Source of the DNA: Owenia fusiformis
Lineage: Eukaryota > Annelida > Polychaeta > Sabellida > Oweniidae
DNA: 64,000 bases
NCBI GenBank assembly: GCA_903813345.2
Contig: CAIIXF020000012.1
Span: forward strand, 5,249,318-5,313,317
Direction: 5' to 3'
Part shown: positions 48,901 to 56,217 of the stretch, one piece after another
How the letters are laid out: every line of letters starts with the position of its first letter
Position numbering within the stretch: position 1 is the stretch's first letter
Notes under the pieces: generated by a model
The model's input: the letters and a program-made list of their open reading frames with translations, nothing else
Told to the model about the DNA's origin: nothing
Databases searched by the model: none
Made by a program: the position numbers and the translations under genes

Positions 48901-50027
48901 TTTGTAACTTTCTGCGTGGAATGTTGCCCTGGGTATTGCGATGTCATGTTACTATAGCAACTATAACTCTACCTGAGTTTCATATATGTTGTCGAAAAGT
49001 ACATGAAAGTACATTTTGTTAAATTTTGAAGACGATTGGTGCATATTTAACAAAATGCCAGCACCAGTCCTGTTACTTTTGGTACACCCTGTATGTATCA
49101 AACTTTCTTAAAAAGTCAAAATTAGTTCAAGTAACATCAGGGGGGGGTTTTCAATTAAAAAACTACATATATTACTTTGTTAACCAGAAAGGTATAATAA
49201 ATGTGATAGATGTATATAGGATCTACCTTTTTAGGGCAAAAAACATGAGTGAATACCTTTTCTAAATCTGGTGGTCTAAAATTTGAAGAAATTGAATTTT
49301 GAAAAAGGGGGAGAGGAGACAATACACAGTCTAGGACCTAAACACTGAATAAATTATAATTTTAATAGATTCAATGATTAAGCATCCTAGAAAATACCTT
49401 TGGCAATAATACAAATGTTGTGAATATACTCCCAAAATTTCAAAAGCGGCAGCCACATTGAAGAAAATGTTTTGCTTAAAACTATCCACCAATATACATC
49501 TTTCAACCAAATATGAAACAAATCCGTCCACAAGTACTCGAGTTATCTTCTGGACGGACGAACGGACCGACGAAGGGCCTCACTATATCCCTACCGACCT
49601 TTGTATAATAAGTCGAATACAGCAAGTGCAATTATGTGTTTTTCAGTTAGCAGCGATAGCTCCAAATATTTCATTGATGAATGTTACGGTGGGTGATATC
49701 AAAACAAAAGATAAAAAGGGAGACATAACAAAAGAGCTTCGACAAGAAATTGATGATATAGCCTTGACTGGACGGTTGCTTACGGCCATTTTCATCGCAT
49801 CGTTGATATGGTTACCTTTGATCGTTGCCCTGGTGTCACATCATATTATGAATTACGGGAGAGATTTTTGGGCGTTTGCTAATCTACTCGGTCACATGCA
49901 GTCGGGATTAGATTGTTTGTGTTACGTCATTATCAGCAAGTATTTTAGGAGGGGCTATAAGAACGCTATACGTTTGATTTTCTGTTGCAAGAAGAGACAG
50001 ATGTACGCTGCAGTTGAAAATGTATAA
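21757..50027 (+). CDS. Class A GPCR gene B, complete in five exons (356 aa)
   Basis: Joined exons are 21757-21951, 24877-24967, 25459-25579, 42712-42994 and 49647-50027, giving an uninterrupted 1071-bp coding sequence. The N-terminus has two NxS/T sequons (NTT, NES). TM1 is at about residues 37-60 with GN, TM2 carries the conserved Asp, and TM3 carries Cys. The DRY position reads NRI, then [13 protein letters not shown]. Loop 2 has Cys in MICLFD, TM6 reads IWLP, and TM7 reads DCLCY, followed by helix 8 KYFRRGYK. The NR-type motif recalls melatonin receptors and the Tre1/Moody/GPR84-like group; the ligand is unknown. Intron 3 (17.1 kb) starts with GC rather than GT. A downstream AATAAA is present. 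It is a tandem paralogue of genes A and C. Confidence 0.9.
22677..22961 (+). other. Unassigned open frame inside gene B intron 1
   Basis: A 94-codon frame with moderate hydrophobicity and no recognised domain lies within intron 1. Nothing supports expression. The rest of intron 1 (21952-24876) contains no element I can define apart from a G/C-rich degenerate repeat near its 3' half. Confidence 0.15.
24370..24660. repeat. Degenerate GTGGCCCC/CAAAAGCA minisatellite
   Basis: Imperfect units of roughly 25-35 bp are built from GTGGCCCC, AATGGCCC and (A)CAAGCATCCTA words, standing out as GC-rich in AT-rich surroundings. The units are too diverged for an exact period. Confidence 0.6.
24877..24967 (+). 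CDS. GPCR gene B exon 2 (TM2)
   Basis: The exon is 91 bp, acceptor TTCAATTTTAG and donor GTAAAC. It encodes [19 protein letters not shown] and [12 protein letters not shown]. The flanking intron sequence matches gene A from about 24766 to the acceptor. Confidence 0.92.
25459..25579 (+). CDS. GPCR gene B exon 3 (TM3) with GC donor
   Basis: The exon is 121 bp, acceptor TTTTTTCAG. It encodes [19 protein letters not shown] through [10 protein letters not shown]. The 3' junction reads AACCG then GCAAGT, where gene A has AACCG then GTAAGT. GCAAGT is the standard form of a GC-AG donor, and no frame-compatible GT lies nearby. Confidence 0.9.
25822..27036 (+). mobile_element. Mariner-like element (1215 bp) with degraded transposase
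   Basis: The TIRs CAAGGGTCGATCCAGATATT (left) and the inverse right end finishing GGATCGACCCTTG at 27036 are flanked by TA. A second inverted block (CCATGGAAACGGGACCTGGG near 25988, inverse near 26850) lies inside each end. The size is typical of mariners. It sits in intron 3 of gene B. Confidence 0.92.
26034..26777 (+). pseudogene. Mariner transposase, C-terminal half intact, N-terminal half rearranged
   Basis: The 247-codon frame ends in a clear mariner catalytic region: [10 protein letters not shown], about 35 residues, then [13 protein letters not shown], followed by FGKLKSDLK and a Cys/Arg-rich end. The first catalytic Asp region and the helix-turn-helix domain are absent. Instead 26100-26155 and 26265-26310 form an inverted repeat (GGAGGATTGG and CCAATCCTCC), suggesting an internal rearrangement. 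Mariner transposases are usually about 345 aa, so this copy should be inactive. Confidence 0.85.
27245..28562. mobile_element. TTAA-flanked TIR element, copy 2, interrupted
   Basis: TTAA boundaries are at 27241-27244 and 28563-28566, with ends AGAGATCG and CGATCTCT. Internal sequence matches copies 1 and 3, but is split by an 817-bp insertion at 27464-28280. Without the insertion it would be about 500 bp, like the others. Confidence 0.85.
27464..28280. mobile_element. Foldback TIR insertion with ATATT target duplication
   Basis: The ends CGCGGTACTAACTCACCGGGG and the inverse CCCCGGTGAGTTAGGACCGCG lie within long arms (about 100 bp or more). ATATT is present on both sides (27459-27463, 28281-28285) but only once in the uninterrupted copies near 17440 and 57090. 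Two further inverted pairs lie inside, with TTCGAAATTGATCAAAACGCC at about 27777 and CATCTGGGGACCAAAACG at about 28053. No transposase was found. A truncated relative lies at 55628-56070. Confidence 0.88.
29161..29700. mobile_element. 540-bp near-perfect palindrome (foldback element)
   Basis: The left arm starts GTCACTGGTGATCC and the right arm ends GGATCACCAGTGAC. Matches run through GATTACGCTGGTTACC, GAACCGTTTTGGTAAC-type sequence and GTTATAGTAACTTA-like phrases to a centre near 29430. The arms are about 250 bp with a short loop. There is no coding sequence. It lies in gene B intron 3 just before a Tc-like TIR. Confidence 0.88.
29868..30470. pseudogene. Broken Tc-type transposase fragments
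   Basis: On the minus strand, 30128-29868 reads [20 protein letters not shown]. This is the C-terminal helix typical of Tc/mariner-superfamily transposases (an RRxExCIE-type motif). On the plus strand, 30270-30450 reads [18 protein letters not shown], then after a frame change [20 protein letters not shown]. That is the catalytic SPDLNPxDF region. The two fragments are in opposite orientation, so an inversion has occurred. Stops and frameshifts rule out function. Confidence 0.75.
30480..30840. repeat. Left subterminal AAGCG/AAGCTT array of an unclassified nested unit
   Basis: There are dense copies of AAGCGTAACAAAGC-like words in both orientations, such as AAAGCTTGACCC, GACGCTTTAATCAAG and AAGCTTTGTTACGCTTG. 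A matching array of the same vocabulary lies at 41290-41725, and together they appear to bracket the unit inserted into the Tc-like element. I do not recognise the superfamily. Confidence 0.55.
31602..31855 (+). pseudogene. LINE N-terminal zinc-finger segment
   Basis: The frame contains [20 protein letters not shown] then MKC, a C-x2-C-x11/12-H type finger as found at the N-terminus of R2-superclade elements, where it helps bind target DNA. It runs on to [13 protein letters not shown] and is cut by the insertion at 31849. The continuation [15 protein letters not shown] resumes after 36370. Confidence 0.7.
32572..35510 (+). pseudogene. Broken multicopy element gene with Asp-rich core and Cys-rich tail
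   Basis: Fragments in several frames line up with a protein family I recall as multicopy and uncharacterised in cnidarians, molluscs and other invertebrates. In order they are: [16 protein letters not shown] (32.7 kb), [17 protein letters not shown] (33.04 kb), [18 protein letters not shown] (33.15 kb), [19 protein letters not shown] (33.32 kb), [13 protein letters not shown] (33.43 kb), [17 protein letters not shown] (34.69 kb) and [19 protein letters not shown] (35.07 kb). A tail follows with [18 protein letters not shown] (35.26 kb). The DDTSVLILL strand followed downstream by a CXC-like tail suggests a PIN/FEN-like nuclease plus DNA-binding tail (inference). Many stops and frameshifts are present. 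Confidence 0.6.
32996..33019 (-). repeat. Solo Tc-type TIR
   Basis: The phrase CCATTTTTTGACCACCCTGTA is the inverse of a CAGGGTGG-type Tc element end followed by TA. No opposite end was found nearby, so it is a fragment interrupting the surrounding gene remnant. Confidence 0.45.
36395..38512 (+). pseudogene. LINE reverse transcriptase region (frameshifted)
   Basis: The segments are basic region [20 protein letters not shown], then [16 protein letters not shown] (RT block 1) and [13 protein letters not shown]. After frame changes near 37390 and 37450 comes [15 protein letters not shown], carrying the first catalytic Asp. [10 protein letters not shown] follows with the FMDD form of the YxDD box at 37.78 kb. 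A further frame change at about 37920 leads to the thumb region [19 protein letters not shown]. Retrotransposition would need the intact frame, so this copy is dead. Confidence 0.82.
38588..39499 (+). pseudogene. LINE C-terminal zinc knuckle and restriction-like endonuclease
   Basis: The knuckle reads [15 protein letters not shown] with Tyr where a third Cys is expected, followed by [11 protein letters not shown] and a stop. The endonuclease frame gives [20 protein letters not shown], matching the R-PD...E/D catalytic layout. It continues with [19 protein letters not shown] and [12 protein letters not shown]. In the R2 superclade this domain nicks the target for primed reverse transcription. 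Confidence 0.78.
40208..40763 (+). repeat. Exact 277-bp tandem duplication
   Basis: The segment 40208-40484 is repeated at 40485-40761 with no difference that I can find by eye (start GAAAATATGAAGAATTCATA). It lies outside the LINE. Such identity suggests a recent event or an assembly artefact. Confidence 0.92.
41290..41725. repeat. Right subterminal AAGCG array of the nested unit
   Basis: Words such as AAGCGTAACAAAA, CAGAGCGTATCAGAGC and GACGCTTTAATCAAGCTTT recur in both orientations. GTGTGAAC(T/G)TAGCTTTA occurs twice (about 41552 and 41700). This mirrors the array at 30480-30840 on the other side of the LINE. Confidence 0.55.
42712..42994 (+). CDS. GPCR gene B exon 4 (TM4-TM5)
   Basis: The exon is 283 bp, acceptor TTGTTTCCAG and donor GTACAG. 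It encodes [18 protein letters not shown]4 [10 protein letters not shown], loop [18 protein letters not shown], and TM5 ending [12 protein letters not shown]. It is very similar to gene A exon 4, with substitutions concentrated in TM4 and the loop. Confidence 0.92.
43034..45722. mobile_element. Compound foldback structure
   Basis: There are two inverted pairs. The segment 43034-43470 matches the inverse of about 44965-45410, and 44568-44925 matches the inverse of about 45405-45722. All arms share GATATCACACACC, GCCCAGTCAGATAGATTT, TCTGCGCACTTTA and TTTTTTCGAAAGACTGC. A further 40-bp inverted pair (CTAGAATCGGGAAATCTCAA) flanks the second pair at about 44549 and 44910. There is no coding sequence. 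It lies in intron 4 of gene B. Confidence 0.85.
44031..44440. repeat. ATTGY pentanucleotide microsatellite
   Basis: About 80 near-perfect 5-bp units mix ATTGT, ATTGC and ACTGC. Because the unit lacks stops in several frames, long Cys/Ile/Leu/Tyr open frames appear on both strands; they are artefacts. It sits between the arms of the foldback structure. Confidence 0.95.
46693..47075 (+). pseudogene. C-terminal fragment of an L1/Tx1-like LINE
   Basis: The frame reads [20 protein letters not shown], then [18 protein letters not shown], the zinc-binding CxxC...H...WEC region after the reverse transcriptase of L1/Tx1-type LINEs. After a frameshift it continues [17 protein letters not shown] to LSLAIKYY. 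There it is cut at TA by the mariner-like end at 47077. Confidence 0.75.
47282..48990 (+). repeat. 987-bp tandem duplication inside the mariner-like element, with transposase remnants
   Basis: The phrase GAAGAAAGTATCTAATTCAC is at 47296 and again at 48283, and most of the following 700 bp match. Each unit carries a decayed mariner catalytic tail: [15 protein letters not shown] (47.49 kb) or its equivalent (48.49 kb), followed in shifted frames by [11 protein letters not shown]-like and [11 protein letters not shown] sequence. Both units are broken by stops. Confidence 0.75.
49647..50027 (+). CDS. GPCR gene B exon 5 (TM6-TM7, C-terminus)
   Basis: The exon is 381 bp including TAA, acceptor GTGTTTTTCAG. 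It encodes [14 protein letters not shown] (with a sequon that is cytoplasmic by topology), loop [19 protein letters not shown]6 [17 protein letters not shown]7 ending SGLDCLCY, helix 8 KYFRRGYK and the tail [14 protein letters not shown]. Confidence 0.92.
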   Translation, partial: LAAIAPNISLMNVTVGDIKTKDKKGDITKELRQEIDDIALTGRLLTAIFIASLIWLPLIVALVSHHIMNYGRDFWAFANLLGHMQSGLDCLCYVIISKYFRRGYKNAIRLIFCCKKRQMYAAVENV

Positions 50028-50073
50028 ACAGTGTAAGTGCAAAAGATCTTAAACACGATCACAAATAAGATTC

Positions 50074-50079
50074 AATAAA
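50074..50079 (+). terminator. Poly(A) signal of gene B
   Basis: AATAAA lies 47 bp after the gene B stop codon. The sequence around it matches the gene A 3' flank, where the hexamer reads AATATG. Confidence 0.65.
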
Positions 50080-50099
50080 AATATCGGACTACTTATAAT

Positions 50100-51466
50100 A
50101 ACCGTTTTCTTCGTTGCCAACTATGAGGAGCTTAATTTAGTACTCATGGGGTTACGCATGAGGATGTTTCCTGGCCAAAGTCGAAAATGATGAACGCATG
50201 AACAGACCCTTGAGTTTTCTTTTCAAATTACATACAAGTACAGACCATAAGTGACTCTGTGAGTTTAAGAAAAGGTTAATTACTCCAAAGTGTGTTTTAT
50301 GAACATCTTTTATTTACATTCAATTCAACGAGGAAGTGCCCCGTCCAGGTCAAATATTGACACTTAATAGTAGCTAGAAAGAACACAGTAGTAGCATATG
50401 CTTTTTATATCCTTTGTAGCCCATTAGAATCTCAGAAAACCATACTTGAGATTAACTGTTAAATATAATTTGAAATCATTTATAATAGGTCTATCGGATG
50501 CATTTTCGGTACTAAATACCGTAAACAATGCATTCATGTGTCTTTTATATAGTGTAATGTTTAACACTATAGTTATTTGTTGTTGCACATTGAGCTTTAC
50601 TATAATATTGTACATTAAAGTAGATTTAGCTTTAGTCCGCGATGATGTTATACTCTAAAACCTTAAACCACGAGTGCTGTGCATTTGCATGATCGGACCA
50701 CATCTGGGCCTCCAATTCATTTTTTTAATGATTAATTAATTTACAATAATCTTTGCAGTTTCAGTTCTTGAAACGTGTACCTTGGTAATAAAACGTTGAA
50801 CCTCTCTATTTTTCTTGTTATTGTCATTACAAAAAGTCATGGGTGTCGAGTCGAAGGTGACAGCCAACAATAATCGGACCTACAACCCTGGGTTGTTATT
50901 TTTCATATTTCATGCCCAGTTTGATTATTCCATATATCTGTTAATGTAAATATTTTTATTTCAATTCATTGTATTTCAATTTATTTTATCATGCTGATTA
51001 AATCGTCTGTAAATGGAGGACTTAAGGTCCCAATTGAGGATAAGATATGATTATGCTAACAGTAAATGGCCAGGGACAAGATAAATCAAGTTAAATAGGG
51101 TAAAGAAGTTAGTTTTGAACAGAAATAGACGGCTAAGTCAAGTGACGTAATTTTGCAAACTTTGAGAATCTACATCATTTCTTAGTTGCTATCGTTGATC
51201 CCAACCAGATATATTCAGAATTATGTCTCATTTTGTGCAGTGAATATTACCAGCTTAAGGTAGCATACTAATTTTGCAATGTTTTAGTTGAGGATATAAT
51301 AGACATTCATAGCCATTTGTGTACTTTTACTACTTTGAACATTTGCCAAAAGGTGGCGTGTTTGTGGAGCATCTATATGTAGTTAGCTGTGTGTATTATC
51401 TATTAAAGGTCAGAATGGTAATAAGATTGAAAACTGTTTTGTTTGGTATTAACAGTATCTTTAGCA
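50100..51466. other. No recognisable gene
   Basis: AT-rich sequence downstream of gene B with short open frames only and no repeat pair noticed. Confidence 0.45.
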
Positions 51467-51579
51467 GTTATGTCCCTATCATTGAATATATGCCTGAGGT
51501 CTGTCACCAATATAGCCCGAGCTTGCGAGGGTTATATTACGACAGACCGAAGGCATATATTCAATGATACGGACATAAC
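51467..51579. mobile_element. 113-nt hairpin element
   Basis: Arms of 39 nt (GTTATGTCCCTATCATTGAA at the left, with the inverse at the right) differ at only a few positions. Pairing continues through AATATAGCCC/GGGTTATATT nearly to the centre. It resembles a small foldback MITE. Confidence 0.8.
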
Positions 51580-52196
51580 TGTTGTATTACATACTTTTAT
51601 ATCATGGCTACGTTATATCAATGACGCCACGTGTCTGTGTGCGAGTGAAATTAGGAAGAAATGAAACATGACGTCCCGATGACGTCATAAGATTGTCATG
51701 GTAAAAGGTTTGGCGGCTATACAGGAATATATAGCCGACCTTCAGCTCCATTGACTTCAATACAAATGCTTCGCTGGGTATGTAATACTGTTTGATAAAC
51801 CATCTGAAAGACCTTGGCACCATTGTAAAAACTCATTGTACATATTTCATACTTATAGTTGGTTACATAATATATATATTTTAATTCAAATTATATTTTA
51901 TGTTATTATTGAGATCAGTGTGACGGCTAGGTGTCAGTAAAAAGTAGATTAAAATTCCGACTAGGCGAGTGTGACCCCCTGTTGTTACAATATTATAATT
52001 CTAAAAATATTGCTATTTGAAAAATCGTAAAAATGTATCTTTGTTAAAATCCGTAGATCTTTTGTTAAAATGTGAAGATGTGCATCCGTACAGTGCAGAA
52101 TCTTGCCCGTTTGAATCGTATTATCAGTACAACTCGCACAATTTACCTAACATTACTACAAACACAAATTTCAAAAAGGCCTTAGTTAAGCTTTAG

Positions 52197-52530
52197 TGTC
52201 CTGTTTAAGAACCCCTATTCTAACTTTCGAAAATGAATTCTAGCAATAGTATCCAACAGGAATCTACTTGTTGGGATTCCATCAACTTGAGTTCTTCTGA
52301 TAACGAGGATTTCAGCAAGGGTGGATTGACTTTACATGGTGACATACCTGATGGTACCGCCACGCTAAGTCAATGGTCAATGGTGCATGTTCCCATGTTG
52401 AGCCAATGTACCCTGGCTTAAATCCCAATTTTACTCAAGTTGATCGCGTCAAAAAAAGGTAAATTCACATGGGATAGTAATGGTAGAATCCGTTTTCAAA
52501 AGTAAGAATATGGGTTCTCATACAGGACAT
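52197..52530. mobile_element. TGTCCTGT-ended MITE
   Basis: The left end TGTCCTGTTTAAGAACCCC and the inverse right end (GGGTTCTCATACAGGACA) bracket about 330 bp. A 70-bp piece of this family lies in inverse orientation at 33535-33607 inside the 4.5-kb element. Another end occurs at about 19972, and related internal sequence (GAGGATTTCAGCAAAGG) at about 21105. The 62-codon frame inside is not a gene. Confidence 0.7.
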
Positions 52531-52649
52531 TGGACTTTTACACTTGTACAGTAAATTGAAGGGGATATATTTAAATATCTAATAGTACATTTCTAATGAA
52601 TGCTAAGTTACTGATCAGTATGTCAGTAGTACCTTACATATTTTTACTT

Positions 52650-53105
52650 TCACAAGTGTGCATATTAATCAGTGGTGTGAATCACAGTCAGTACATGCTC
52701 TGACGAGTGTGCATCTCAATAAGTGCATACTCTCCTGAGTGTACAAAGTAATACATATATGCTTTCACGTGTGTGCATCACAATCAATACATGCTGTCAC
52801 CGGCTGTGTATTCTAATCACTACATACTCTCATGAAGGTACATAGTAATCAATATATGCTCTCTCAAGTGTGTATAGTAATCAATAGATGCTCTCACGGG
52901 TGGGTATTACAATCAGTACATGCTCTCACGGCTGTGTATTCTAATTAGTATACAATGGTACATGCTCTCACTGGTGTGTGCATCCTAATCACTACATACT
53001 CTCACGAGTATACGTCCTAATCAGTACATGCTCTCACGGGTTTGCATCACAATCAGTGCATGCTCTCACGGGTGTGCATCACAATCAGTACATGCTCTCA
53101 CAAAT
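52650..53105. repeat. About 30-bp minisatellite
   Basis: Degenerate units are built on TACATGCTCTCACGGGTGTG followed by CATCACAATCAG or TATTCTAATCA. The last units (53000-53100) are the most regular. Confidence 0.8.
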
Positions 53106-53423
53106 TCACAAATCGTGTGAGAAAATGCATTATTCCTGAATGGAGGAAACAGACTATAATAAAGGTAGGTAGAGACTCAAAGTGCGCTCCTTGATGCAAA
53201 AAGAATGACCACATTTGTCCAGAGGTTCAAATACATCATTGGAAAGGTGAGAGTGACAACTTAAAGAATCTGACCATTTGGATGTTAGATTGTTGCAAAA
53301 AGATAGAAATTATAACCGACAAAACCGGAAATTCTTTTGAACCAAGTATGCTCTTTTACTGGACGTAATAACTACTAGGCTTATGGTAGACATACATTTG
53401 ATTTTATTGTCACATCTGAGAAA

Positions 53424-53676
53424 TGTATAATGGTTCATCCCGCCTATCAATAGAATAAAACTGTTTTTGCATTAATTTATCGGTTAACGAGTTGCTCATA
53501 GCAATACATAATAATATAAAACTAGTATAGCTTTATATTGTACCATTTGTGAATTGGTAACTTGGACACCTGCAAGACATATAAAGTGAGAAATGTCAGA
53601 CCAACCTACTCAAAGCCTAGTGATAATAAGTCACAGAGCTGTGTTAGCAACACAAAAAAACTAACAAGAGGGAGGA
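53424..53676 (+). promoter_or_regulatory. Conserved 5' flank of gene C
   Basis: It parallels 21241-21495 in order and spacing: ATAATGGTTCA, AACGAGTTGCTCATAGCAATA, GCTTTATATTGTA, AAGCCTAGT, then the ATG. Both flanks continue into coding sequence, so this is the likely promoter and 5'UTR region of the family. Confidence 0.5.
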
Positions 53677-53871
53677 ATGGAGTTTCATCTAGTGCCCTTA
53701 GTCGGAGTAAATGCAACGAATGCATCTGATCAAAGTTTCCAATGGACTTACCCTCCTTATGTTGAACAATCCCCCGGAAAGTTTGCAGTTTTAATATTCT
53801 TCGCAGTAACATTTTCCGTACTGGGAGTATTTGGAAACCTTCTTGCAATAATTTCAGTTGCACGAGAGAAA
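53677..53871 (+). CDS. GPCR gene C exon 1 (N-terminus, TM1), rest not in window
   Basis: The exon is 195 bp, donor GTAAGT, equal in length to gene B exon 1. It encodes MEFHLVPLVGVNATNASDQS, then [13 protein letters not shown] and TM1 ending [11 protein letters not shown]. There are two sequons (NAT, NAS). No TM2 exon like 24877-24967 appears before 64000, and the minus-strand LRR gene occupies 59.5-63.2 kb. The gene therefore has an intron 1 longer than 10 kb, or this is an orphan exon. Confidence 0.85.
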
Positions 53872-54299
53872 GTAAGTATAAATCATTTAGTTGAATTATT
53901 TATTATATACCCTATATGTATTCTAGATACTCATTGGCTTATTCATGGTCACGTGATGTGAAATAGATGAAATAATTCCCTGGATTCCTAAATCCATGCT
54001 AACAGGGAAGAAAAATGTACTAATCACCAGTAGGTCATGTGACAAGTCATTCGTACCTTTTATCTTCCCTGCTAGCTGGGATTATAGGAGTTGAATGGCA
54101 AAATGCCTTTAAAGCCACACACATACATTTTACCTATATTATAAAACCCCAAAAAGTAATAAATATGACACTGTGTTAAATAAAAATGAGATACACAATA
54201 TATATAGTGACTCAGGTTACGAAATAAAGAAAAACAAGGCACAGACGTGAACAATATCGTACCTAAAACACAGCATTGTGGTCTTGTTGACCAAGAAAG

Positions 54300-55530
54300 C
54301 AAGATGGCCGCAGAAAAGTTGATCAGCTCTGGAACTTATCACTGTGTAACATATGTAAAAATTTGAACTATTTGGCTGGAAACCTGTAGAAAAGCCTCGA
54401 TAGACAAGATTAAAGGACGGAAAATCTAAAATGGCAGCCTTAACATTTACCCAGAATGCCCAAAAACCAATCAGTTCTTGACGTTGATATGTAGAAACAT
54501 CCCTGAAAATTTCAGATGAATCCCTCAAATGGTTTGGCTGGAAACCTGTAGACAAGTCTTGAAAGTGAAGATTTTAGGACAGAAAATCCAAAATGGCCAC
54601 CTTAAAATTTACCCAGAATGCCCAAAAACCAATCAGTTCTTGACGTTGATATGTAGAAACATCCCTGAAAATTTCAGATGAATCCCTCAAATGGTTTGGC
54701 TGGAAACCTGTAGACAAGTCTTGAAAGTGAAGATTTTAGGACAGAAAATCCAAAATGGCCACCTTAAAATTTACCCAGAATGCCCAAAAACCAATCAGTT
54801 CTTGACGTTGATATGTAGAAACATCCCTGAAAATTTCAGATGAATCCCTCAAATGGTTTGGCTGGAAACCTGTAGACAAGTCTTGAAAGTGAAGATTTTA
54901 GGACAGAAAATCCAAAATGGCCACCTTAAAATTTACCTAGAATGCCCAAAAACCAGTCAGTTCTTGACGTTGATATGTAGAAACATCCCTGAAAATTTCA
55001 GATGAATCCCTCAAATGGTTTGGCTGGAAACCTGTAGACAAGTCTTGAAAGTGAAGATTTTAGGACAGAAAATCCAAAATGGCCACCTTAAAATTTACCC
55101 AGAATGCCCAAAAACCAATCAGTTCTTGACGTTGATATGTAGAAACATCCCTGAAAATTTCAGATGAATCCCTCAAAAGGTTTGGCTGGAAACCTGTAGA
55201 CAAGTCTTGAAAGTAAAGATTTTAGGACGGAAAATCCAAAATGGCCACCTTAAAATTTACCCAGAATGCCCAAAAACTAATCAGTTCTTGAGGTTGATAT
55301 GTAGACACATCTCTGAAAATTTCAGATGAATCCCACAAATGGTTTGGCTGAAAACCTGTAGACAAGTCTTGAAAGTGAAGATTTTAGGACGGAAAATCCA
55401 AAATGGCCACCTTAAAATATACCCAGAATGCCCAAAAACTAATCAGTTCTTGACTTTGATATGTAGAAACATCCCTGAAAATTTCAGATGAATCCCTCAA
55501 ATGGTTTGGCTGGAAACCTGTAGACAAGCT
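54300..55530. repeat. 162-bp satellite, about 7 units
   Basis: The phrase CCCAAAAACCAATCAGTTCT recurs with starts near 54461, 54623, 54785, 54947, 55109, 55271 and 55433 (slightly changed in some), an exact 162-bp period. The 5' edge (AAGATGGCC, ATCAGCTCTGGAACTT, AATTTGAA) matches the interior of the TIR element at 13577-14097. The array may therefore have grown from inside such an element. Confidence 0.92.
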
Positions 55531-55627
55531 GAAAAGTGAGACGCCGCCCGCCGCCCACTCGCCGCCCGTCAAGCTGACTACAATATCGTACCTCTTGTCA
55601 GGTCGTACCAATTTCCAAAAGACCTAC

Positions 55628-56070
55628 GCATCTGTTCGAAATTGATCAAAATGCCCGGTTCTCTTCCAAAACGCCCCGTCGGATCTATACACCTTATCCA
55701 TACACGTTTGTAGTCATAGTCTCTGCGGGGCGTTTTGGAAGACAATGAGGCGTTTTGATCAATTTCGAACAGTTGCGTAGGACTTTTTTAAATTGCTGCG
55801 TTTAATGTAATAAATATGTTGATGCAGCGTTGGAGGGTTGTAATGGGAGTCCTTGTGCAAAATATAGGGGAGAATAATAAAAGAACTGGCGATATATCAA
55901 GGCTTTTGGTTGAAATCTCTGAAGATTTGCATCTTCTCACATCTGGGGATCAAAACGCCACTAAAACGAGGGACTTTGTAACCAAAGGCAATGTCTCGAC
56001 TAACTGTGAAGGTTTTAATGGAACAAGTTTGAAGAAAAACGGTGTAGTGTGGAGTTAGTACCGCGTGATA
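55628..56070. mobile_element. Truncated relative of the 27464 foldback element
   Basis: Shared sequence includes TTCGAAATTGATCAAAA, TAATAAATATGTTGATGCAGC, CATCTGGGGATCAAAACGCC and the terminal GGAGTTAGTACCGCGTG. Only the right part is present; the left end is lost at the satellite junction. Confidence 0.8.
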
Positions 56071-56111
56071 ATGAAACAAATGGTGAGTGTCACATTTTCG
56101 GGAACTAGTGT

Positions 56112-56217
56112 AAACATTTTCTTCTCCGGAATATCCTGTCCACTGACATGTTCCCTATGCCTGCGCAGCCTCGGAACATGTCAGTGGACAGGATATTCCA
56201 CTGGGAAAAATGTTTTG
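56112..56217. mobile_element. About 105-nt hairpin element
   Basis: GGAATATCCTGTCCACTGAC and its perfect inverse pair around a loop containing GCCTGCGCAG; weaker pairing extends to AAACATTTT/AAAATGTTT. It directly follows the truncated foldback copy. Confidence 0.8.

Larger units (their letters stand above)
45959..49091. mobile_element. Composite mariner-like element with CAGGGTGTTCC ends
   Basis: A left end CAGGGTGTTCCAAAAGTAAC is at 45959, a second CAGGGCGTTCCAAAAGTAAC at 47077, and the inverse right end finishes at 49091. All abut TA. The 47077-49091 part looks like one element and 45959-46140 like a 5' fragment of another. Shared subterminal phrases include ACATCACAATACCCGGGGCAA. A LINE fragment lies between the two left ends. 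Confidence 0.8.

Noticed and set aside
52233-52421. 62-codon Ser-rich frame MNSSNSIQQEST
   Set aside because: It lies wholly inside the TGTCCTGT-ended MITE, and related sequence elsewhere does not keep the frame.
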